A DNA stretch of 64,000 bases from Cellvibrionaceae bacterium (GTDB taxonomy: Bacteria; Pseudomonadota; Gammaproteobacteria; Pseudomonadales; Cellvibrionaceae): assembly GCA_021151825.1 (NCBI GenBank), contig JAGKWQ010000006.1, positions 186,001-250,000 of the forward strand, read 5' to 3'. The notes beneath the pieces are model-generated. The model made no database searches and was not told the origin of the DNA. It saw nothing but the letters and a program-made list of their open reading frames with translations. Position 1 is the first letter of the stretch. Each line of letters opens with the position of its first letter. The position numbers and the translations under genes were made by a program. Shown one piece after another: positions 58,900-64,000 of this stretch.

Positions 58900-60075
58900 A
58901 TGATTATCAAGCCAAAAGTTCGCGGTTTTATTTGTACCAATGCGCATCCACAAGGCTGTGCTGCCAATGTTCAAGAGCAAATCGCTTTCACTAAGGCCAA
59001 AGGTCCCGTTGCTGGTGCACCCAAAAAAGTATTGGTGTTGGGTAGCTCCACCGGTTTTGGTTTGGCTTCCCGTATTACCGCTGCGTTTGGCGGTGGTGCA
59101 GATACATTGGGTGTATGTTTTGAAAAAGAGCCGAGTGAGGCAAAAACGGGCACTGCGGGTTACTACAATACTTCTGCTTTCCATGATGCTGCCAAAGCAG
59201 AAGGTTTGTACGCGGAAACAATTAATGGCGATGCATTTTCCGATGCTTGCAAAGAGAAAGTCATTGAAACTCTGAAAAATGGTATCGGCAAAGTTGATTT
59301 GGTGATCTACAGCCTTGCATCACCACGCCGTACTGATCCAAAAACCGGTGAAGTTTTTAACTCGGTATTAAAGCCAATCGGTAAATCGTACACGTCCAAA
59401 AATTTGAATACTGATACTTTAAAAATTTCTGATGTCACTATTGAGCCTGCCTCAGACGAGGAAATTGCCAATACTGTTAAAGTGATGGGTGGTGAAGACT
59501 GGGAATTATGGATTGATGCTCTTAAAGGCGCTGATCTGTTAAGCGATAATTTCCAGACAGTGGCCTACACCTATCTCGGCGATAAATTAACCTGGCCAAT
59601 TTATGGCAAAGCAACTATCGGTAAAGCGAAAGAAGATCTGGATCGCGCAGCAAAAACCTTGAGTGAAAAACACGGTGGCAATGCACGTGTTGCTGTGTTG
59701 AAAGCCGTTGTGACTCAAGCAAGTTCTGCGATTCCGGTAATGCCGTTGTACCTGGCAATTTTATTTAAAGTGATGAAAGAGCAGGGCACCCATGAGGGTT
59801 GCATTGAGCAAATCCAGCGTTTGTTTACGGAGTGTTTGTACTCAAATAATCCACGTCTGGATGATGGTAATCGTTACCGTGTAGATGAACTGGAATTGGA
59901 TCCTTCCGTGCAGCGTAAAGTGGAAGAAATCTGGGACAAAGTAACTGAAGAAAATTTGTTTGAGTTGACTGATTTTGAAGGTTACAAGGCTGAATTTCTG
60001 CGCTTGTTCGGCTTCGGTTTAAAAACCGTCGATTACGATGTAGAAACAACACCTTTGGTGCAAACTAACTTTTAA
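58900..60075 (+). CDS. fabV: FabV enoyl-ACP (trans-2-enoyl-CoA) reductase
   Basis: The protein is 391 residues. [20 protein letters not shown], the NADH site [14 protein letters not shown] and the catalytic Y-x8-K in [11 protein letters not shown] identify FabV rather than FabI. It reduces the double bond of enoyl-ACP in the last step of fatty-acid elongation. FabV enzymes are naturally insensitive or only weakly sensitive to triclosan. The gene is preceded by AGGA at eight bases and followed by a terminator, so it is a single-gene unit. Confidence 0.98.
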   Translation: MIIKPKVRGFICTNAHPQGCAANVQEQIAFTKAKGPVAGAPKKVLVLGSSTGFGLASRITAAFGGGADTLGVCFEKEPSEAKTGTAGYYNTSAFHDAAKAEGLYAETINGDAFSDACKEKVIETLKNGIGKVDLVIYSLASPRRTDPKTGEVFNSVLKPIGKSYTSKNLNTDTLKISDVTIEPASDEEIANTVKVMGGEDWELWIDALKGADLLSDNFQTVAYTYLGDKLTWPIYGKATIGKAKEDLDRAAKTLSEKHGGNARVAVLKAVVTQASSAIPVMPLYLAILFKVMKEQGTHEGCIEQIQRLFTECLYSNNPRLDDGNRYRVDELELDPSVQRKVEEIWDKVTEENLFELTDFEGYKAEFLRLFGFGLKTVDYDVETTPLVQTNF

Positions 60076-60127
60076 GTAGCGGGCTCCCGAGTTGCAGACT
60101 AAAGAACTGGTTTTTGAATAACAAGAG

Positions 60128-60153
60128 ATCCCCGCCGTGTGCGGGGATTTTTT
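60128..60153 (+). terminator. Terminator after fabV
   Basis: An 8-bp stem (ATCCCCGC / GCGGGGAT) encloses loop CGTGT, followed by five T residues. Confidence 0.9.
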
Positions 60154-60189
60154 ATTACGCTGTTTATTGTTTTAATGTAAGGAGTAGAA

Positions 60190-60720
60190 ATGAGTAAGCG
60201 TATTGCGATTGATATGGACGAGACTATATGCGACACACTGGCTCGCCATCTTGATTGGTACAACACCGAGTTTCAACAAAACCTCACCAAAGTGGATTTA
60301 CATGCGACTAAAATTTACCAAAAAGTCCCGGAAGCTCATGTAGCTCGAGTGCGTGCTTATCCGGATAATCCAGCGTTTTTCGAAGAACTCCCACCACATC
60401 CCCACGCAATTGACGTTATTGAGGAATTACATGAGCGCTACGAGATTGTAATTGCCACTGCAGCGATGGAACATCCCACATCATTCTCTGCGAAGTATGA
60501 ATGGTTGCGCAAATATTTGCCGTTTTTATCGCCAATGAATTTTATTTTTTGCGGTAAGAAAAATGTTGTGCAAGCAGATTTTTTAATCGATGACAGTTCG
60601 CGTCATTTTGAGGGTTTTGTGGGGCAGGGAATTTTGTACACTGCCTCACACAATGTATTGGAAGCGGCTGATGTACGAGTAAATGATTGGTTGGAGATAC
60701 GCGACTATTTTCGTGAATAG
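60190..60720 (+). CDS. 5'(3')-deoxyribonucleotidase-like HAD hydrolase
   Basis: The protein is 176 residues. RIAIDMDETICDTLARHL contains the HAD nucleophile (D8) and acid (D10). IVIATAAMEHP supplies the second motif Thr, and NVVQADFLIDDSSRHFEGF the metal-binding aspartates. The short cap and length match the NT5C family of deoxyribonucleotide 5'-phosphatases. It probably dephosphorylates dNMPs or similar. AGGAG precedes the ATG. The gene is convergent with lepB. Confidence 0.88.
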   Translation: MSKRIAIDMDETICDTLARHLDWYNTEFQQNLTKVDLHATKIYQKVPEAHVARVRAYPDNPAFFEELPPHPHAIDVIEELHERYEIVIATAAMEHPTSFSAKYEWLRKYLPFLSPMNFIFCGKKNVVQADFLIDDSSRHFEGFVGQGILYTASHNVLEAADVRVNDWLEIRDYFRE

Positions 60721-60756
60721 TCGCGTTCGCAGATAACAGTGTTTGGTATTGATAAA

Positions 60757-61386
60757 TTATTTTAATTCTTTAAAAAAGCGTTCCATACGTGGTAAAAAAT
60801 AATTATCGTAATCGAGTGACAATACCACTCCACGCGAGCGCCCTACTAATTCATTGCGTGGTACGAAACCTATCACACGTGAGTCAGCGCTGTTATCGCG
60901 ATTATCGCCCAGCATTAAATAGTGATCGGCGGGTACGGTAACCGGATCAAAATTAGCATAGCGGGATGAAGGCGAGCTAACCCGGAGTGAATGATTTTTT
61001 CCGGGCAGTAACTCCAATTGATCACCCACTAATAACGGTTGGTAATCAACTCTTTCCCCATTAATTAGCAAACGATTATTTTCCATAGCAATGGTATCGC
61101 CAGGCAGGCCGATAACACGTTTTACCAGGCGTTTATCCGCTGCTTTTGAGTCGAATACGACTATGTCACCGCGCACAGGGTCGGCAATTTTGTAGAGGGA
61201 AATATGTGAAAAAGGGATGCGCAGGTCATAAGCCATTTTGTTGATGCTTATCCGGTCACCTTCTACCAGAGTTGGTTTCATTGAGCCGCTCGGAACATCG
61301 CTCCAGTCGGCAATGGCACTGCGAAAACAAAACATGAGTGCAAAAAAAACAATGAAACCCCGATGTTCGGCCCATAATTTCTTCAT
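60757..61386 (-). CDS. lepB: Signal peptidase I, short form
   Basis: The protein is 209 residues. The catalytic serine is S35 (VPSGSMKPTL) and the general-base lysine K89 (KRLVKRVIGLPGD); GDNRDNSADSRVIGFVP is box E. Only one membrane helix precedes the catalytic part, where E. coli LepB has two and about 324 residues, so this may be a second, shorter peptidase beside the one usually found with lepA and rnc. It cleaves signal peptides on the periplasmic face. AAGGA precedes ATG 61386. Confidence 0.94.
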   Translation of the reverse strand: MKKLWAEHRGFIVFFALMFCFRSAIADWSDVPSGSMKPTLVEGDRISINKMAYDLRIPFSHISLYKIADPVRGDIVVFDSKAADKRLVKRVIGLPGDTIAMENNRLLINGERVDYQPLLVGDQLELLPGKNHSLRVSSPSSRYANFDPVTVPADHYLMLGDNRDNSADSRVIGFVPRNELVGRSRGVVLSLDYDNYFLPRMERFFKELK

Positions 61387-61483
61387 GGTTCATCCTTCAA
61401 GTTGATCCAAATGCTGGAATAGACAAAAATACGTGTCAGTTTTGACTCTATTTTTTAATCCGGGTTCACAGGATTTATTGATT

Positions 61484-62362
61484 ATGCTTGCGAGCTTACG
61501 CGGTATTTTAATTACGGCGATTTTTTCGATCACCATCATTATGGTGACGGTTCCTATTGTCCTTTTTGCACTTTTGCGGTTGATTCCAATTCCTCCCTGG
61601 CAGCATTTGCTCAACCCTTGCCTGGATGCGTCCGCAAATTTCTGGATATGGGCAAATAATGTGCAGCAAAACTGGCTGTTACCTACGTGTCTGGAGGTTG
61701 AGGGAGTTGGCAGTCTGGACCCGAAAGAGTGGTACATGTTGGTCGCCAATCATCAGGCCTGGGCTGACATATTGATTGTTGTGCGTACCTTTGGCACGCG
61801 AATTCCCGGGGTGAAATTCTTTTTCAAGCGCAGCCTGTTGTGGGTGCCGGTATTAGGTCTGGCACTCTGGGGGTTGGATTTCCCTTCGATGAGCAGACAT
61901 TCCAAAGCGGCAATAGCGCGAGACCCATCGCTTAAAGGCAGGGATCTTGAGCGTACGCGTAAAGCCTGCGCACGTTTTCGCCATCATCCGGTGACGATTA
62001 TTAACTTTCTGGAAGGCACGCGTTTTACGTCGGAAAAACACCAGCAACAAGGCGCAGTGTACCGGCATTTATTGATGCCGAAGGCGGGTGGTTTGGCGTT
62101 TGCGTTGAATGCAATGAATGGCCAATTACATCAGATGCTGGATGTGACAATTCATTATGAAGGAGGGATTCCCAGCTACTGGGATTATGTGCGTGGCAAA
62201 GTAAAAACGATCCGCGTACAAGTACGGCAATTACCAATTCCCGCTGATTTATTGGGTGATTACGAGAGCGATCCGGTATTTCGTGCGCGCTTTCAGCAAT
62301 GGGTAAATACATTATGGCAACAAAAAGATGAAGCGATGGAAATGCTATCGCAACGACGATAA
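61484..62362 (+). CDS. yihG: 1-acyl-glycerol-phosphate acyltransferase-like protein, YihG type
   Basis: The protein is 292 residues. ATG 61484 is chosen because homology to E. coli YihG starts there and an AGGA lies upstream; a GTG at 61433 is the alternative. One N-terminal helix is followed by the PlsC-type motifs: NHQAWAD (HX4D catalytic pair), VKFFFKRSLLWVPVLGLALW, and FLEGTRFTSEKHQ. It should acylate a lysophosphatidic-acid-type substrate at the cytoplasmic face. It is divergent from lepB, 97 bases away. Confidence 0.88.
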   Translation: MLASLRGILITAIFSITIIMVTVPIVLFALLRLIPIPPWQHLLNPCLDASANFWIWANNVQQNWLLPTCLEVEGVGSLDPKEWYMLVANHQAWADILIVVRTFGTRIPGVKFFFKRSLLWVPVLGLALWGLDFPSMSRHSKAAIARDPSLKGRDLERTRKACARFRHHPVTIINFLEGTRFTSEKHQQQGAVYRHLLMPKAGGLAFALNAMNGQLHQMLDVTIHYEGGIPSYWDYVRGKVKTIRVQVRQLPIPADLLGDYESDPVFRARFQQWVNTLWQQKDEAMEMLSQRR

Positions 62363-62492
62363 AAATAGACTAGGAAACTGACTACCAATAACGGTATTCT
62401 ATCGATGGAACGGTTTTGCAATTTTTAGCTATGTGGTTGTAGTGCAACTTGCAGTATTAGATTGTTTCCGTAAATATCGACAGGAGGGCCGC

Positions 62493-62717
62493 ATGTTTTA
62501 CACACTGAGTGATCTTTTTGCCAAGCTAGGCCTGCCCAACTCTCCCACTGCGATAGACGCTTTTATCGAAAAGCATCGCCCATTACCGCAAGCCGAACCC
62601 TTGGCGAGCGCAACCTTCTGGACTGCCGAGCAAGCGGTATTCCTGCGTGAAGCCCGGCAGGAGTATTCCGATTGGGCCGAAGTTGTGGATGAGCTTAACT
62701 GCTTATTACGCGACTAA
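62493..62717 (+). CDS. DUF2789-family protein
   Basis: The protein is 74 residues from ATG 62493, preceded by an excellent AGGAGGG; upstream in-frame codons are ignored. MFYTLSDLFAKLGLPNSP and FIEKHRPLP identify DUF2789. It is cytoplasmic and largely helical, with no known function. It stands alone, with a terminator after it. Confidence 0.85.
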   Translation: MFYTLSDLFAKLGLPNSPTAIDAFIEKHRPLPQAEPLASATFWTAEQAVFLREARQEYSDWAEVVDELNCLLRD

Positions 62718-62739
62718 TAAATTTCCCGTCCCGTATTGG

Positions 62740-62767
62740 AACGACCGGCCAAAGTGCCGGTCGTTTT
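62740..62767 (+). terminator. Terminator after DUF2789 gene
   Basis: A 10-bp stem (AACGACCGGC / GCCGGTCGTT) with a 6-base loop is followed by TTATTT. Confidence 0.88.
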
Positions 62768-62832
62768 ATTTGGGCTTTAGTCTTTTTATGCTAAGGTTCA
62801 GCCTTCCAAAAGCGGTAACAGGAATTAAATTT

Positions 62833-63603
62833 ATGCAAAAAATATCACTTGCCCTCGTGTTGTCTGTTATTTCGGCAGCGGCTTTTGCCGCAGATGAAAA
62901 AAAACGTCCATGGGATATTGAAGTGGATCTGGGGGCCATAGCCACCTCGGGAAATACTGAGACAACCAGCATTCAGGTTAAGCTGGATGCAAAACAAAAT
63001 TTGGAAAAATGGGAAAATCAATACATCCTCAGCTCCTTATTTAAAGAAGATGAAGTGACCAGGGATGATGGTACTACCAGCAAAGAAAAAACAGCCGAAA
63101 AATATTTTGGTTCTGCCAAATTTGCTTATTTGATCGGTATAGAAAAGTCCTATTTGTTCGGATTTGGCTCACATACACGCGACGACTTTGGTGCTTATCG
63201 TAGCTATAGCACTATCGCTCTTGGTTATGGTGACTGGCTTTACTCCAGCCCAACACTCAATTGGTTTGTGGAAGCGGGTCCGGGTTATTTTGAAGGGGAA
63301 AAGGTCATTGAAAGTGATGATCCGGCTATTCCGGACACACTGACTGATGAATCAGGTGCAATGCTGCGTGCGGCTACCGCATTGGAATGGAAAATTACGG
63401 CGTCCGCAGAATTTAAACAAACGATTAGTGTTGAATCCGGTTCTGATAACACCCGTACCCAATCTGAAACTTCACTGTCTTCTTCAATCACGGAAGCAAT
63501 GAAAATGAAAGTGGGATTTGCGGTTGCCAACGATACCGATGTCGCACCGGGGAAAGAGAAAACCGATACCACCACGTTTGTGAATCTGGTGTATAACTTT
63601 TAA
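62833..63603 (+). CDS. DUF481-family outer-membrane beta-barrel protein (YdiY-like)
   Basis: The protein is 256 residues from ATG 62833 with AGGA upstream; the long in-frame extension to 62647 runs over the DUF2789 gene and its terminator and is rejected. The signal peptide ends AAFAA. EVDLGAIATSGNTETTSIQVKLDA is the DUF481 start (salt-induced OM protein family). Alternating barrel strands follow, ending FVNLVYNF with the terminal aromatic residue for outer-membrane insertion. Function unknown; E. coli YdiY is acid- and salt-responsive. Confidence 0.9.
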   Translation: MQKISLALVLSVISAAAFAADEKKRPWDIEVDLGAIATSGNTETTSIQVKLDAKQNLEKWENQYILSSLFKEDEVTRDDGTTSKEKTAEKYFGSAKFAYLIGIEKSYLFGFGSHTRDDFGAYRSYSTIALGYGDWLYSSPTLNWFVEAGPGYFEGEKVIESDDPAIPDTLTDESGAMLRAATALEWKITASAEFKQTISVESGSDNTRTQSETSLSSSITEAMKMKVGFAVANDTDVAPGKEKTDTTTFVNLVYNF

Positions 63604-63619
63604 CCCTGATTCTGTGATT

Positions 63620-63643
63620 GCCCATGTTTTCTTTAACATGGGC
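63620..63643. terminator. Hairpin after DUF481 gene
   Basis: GCCCATGTT and AACATGGGC form a 9-bp stem. No T tract follows, so it may only stabilise the mRNA end. Confidence 0.5.
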
Positions 63644-63729
63644 TCATTGATACGCAGTTAATGCCTTAATTAGGCGCTTTGCGCCCCAGCCGTTATAATT
63701 CTTTTACTTCCATTGAATTATTGATGCTT

Positions 63730-64000
63730 ATGTCTGCTGCCCCTGATTTCTCACGCGCTTTACTTGCTCCTCGTCACTGGCCAACCTGGATAGGTTTTGG
63801 TCTCTGGTTTGTAATTGCACAGTTGCCATATTCCTGGCAAATGGCCATGGCGCGCGCGCTAACACCGTTATTAAATCTGAATAAAAAGCGTGTAGTAATG
63901 GCACGCACCAACTTGCAACTGTGTTTTCCAAATAAGTCAGAACAAGAAATTGAAAAACTGTTGCAAAAAAATCTTGAATCCACCGCGATTGCAGTATTTG
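63730..64000 (+). CDS. lpxL: LpxL-type lipid A acyltransferase, N-terminal part, cut by window edge
   Basis: The first 90 residues are present. The start is ATG 63730; an in-frame ATG two codons earlier (63724) is an alternative, and neither has a clear ribosome site. FSRALLAPRHWPTWIGFGLW and a helix through VIAQLPYSW are typical of LpxL/HtrB (lauroyl-Kdo2-lipid IVA acyltransferase family), followed by NLNKKRVVMARTNLQLCFP. The catalytic HX4D motif lies beyond the window. Expected to add a secondary acyl chain to lipid A on the inner membrane. Confidence 0.88.
   Translation, partial: MSAAPDFSRALLAPRHWPTWIGFGLWFVIAQLPYSWQMAMARALTPLLNLNKKRVVMARTNLQLCFPNKSEQEIEKLLQKNLESTAIAVF

Noticed and set aside
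62647..62832. N-terminal extension of the DUF481 protein
   Set aside because: It overlaps the DUF2789 gene and its terminator and would bury a clear signal peptide.

Overview
The window is a contiguous piece of a gammaproteobacterial chromosome, most like Cellvibrionaceae (Cellvibrio and relatives). That placement is inference. It rests on a lipoprotein with a long polyserine linker, a TonB receptor/SapC/flavin-halogenase/DUF6445 cluster, an ihfA-MerR pair, FabV as enoyl-ACP reductase, orphan GspAB, and dense single-copy housekeeping genes with good Shine-Dalgarno sites. I see no prophage, transposase, CRISPR array or rRNA operon. There is one tRNA gene (Pro, GGG).

Layout. 0-8 kb: an unrecognised gene cut by the left edge, a polyserine lipoprotein, a VOC protein, metH, a small membrane protein, nfuA behind an IscR-type site, and a family-3 solute-binding protein. 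8-25 kb: an iron/siderophore island. It holds a Fiu-type receptor with tandem Fur boxes, piuC, a second TonB receptor with a Fur-like box, an operon of PepSY membrane protein, DUF2271, DUF4198 and membrane-anchored flavodoxin-reductase, then macA-macB-tolC, and last a fusion of a PepSY membrane module to a flavodoxin/FAD/NAD(P)H reductase. 25-34 kb: an LpxR-type outer-membrane protein, then the translation block thrS-infC-rpmI-rplT-pheS-pheT-ihfA-merR, with a probable tRNA-mimicking thrS operator and an AUC start for infC. 34-35.3 kb: tRNA-Pro and a gene-poor, AT-rich stretch.

35-48 kb: a FAN1-type VRR-NUC nuclease overlapping a nuclease-helicase fusion, a stand-alone EF-G, gcvP, and gspAB. 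47.5-50 kb: bacterioferritin, Bfd (Fur site), a 2-Cys peroxiredoxin (partial OxyR-like site) and ung. 50-57 kb: a 1051-residue TonB receptor behind a LacI-type palindromic operator, followed by SapC, a flavin-dependent halogenase-like protein and DUF6445. 57-64 kb: aldo-keto reductase, MAPEG protein, fabV, 5'-nucleotidase, a short signal peptidase I, a YihG-type acyltransferase, DUF2789, DUF481 and the start of an LpxL-type acyltransferase.

The best candidates for under-described biology are two. The first is the 8-25 kb island, which reads as a complete route: receptor uptake, periplasmic reduction of a ferric chelate powered by cytoplasmic NAD(P)H through PepSY/flavoreductase proteins, and MacAB-TolC export of the emptied ligand. 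The second is the 50-57 kb receptor/halogenase cluster, in which the halogenase keeps its catalytic residues but its substrate cannot be read from sequence.
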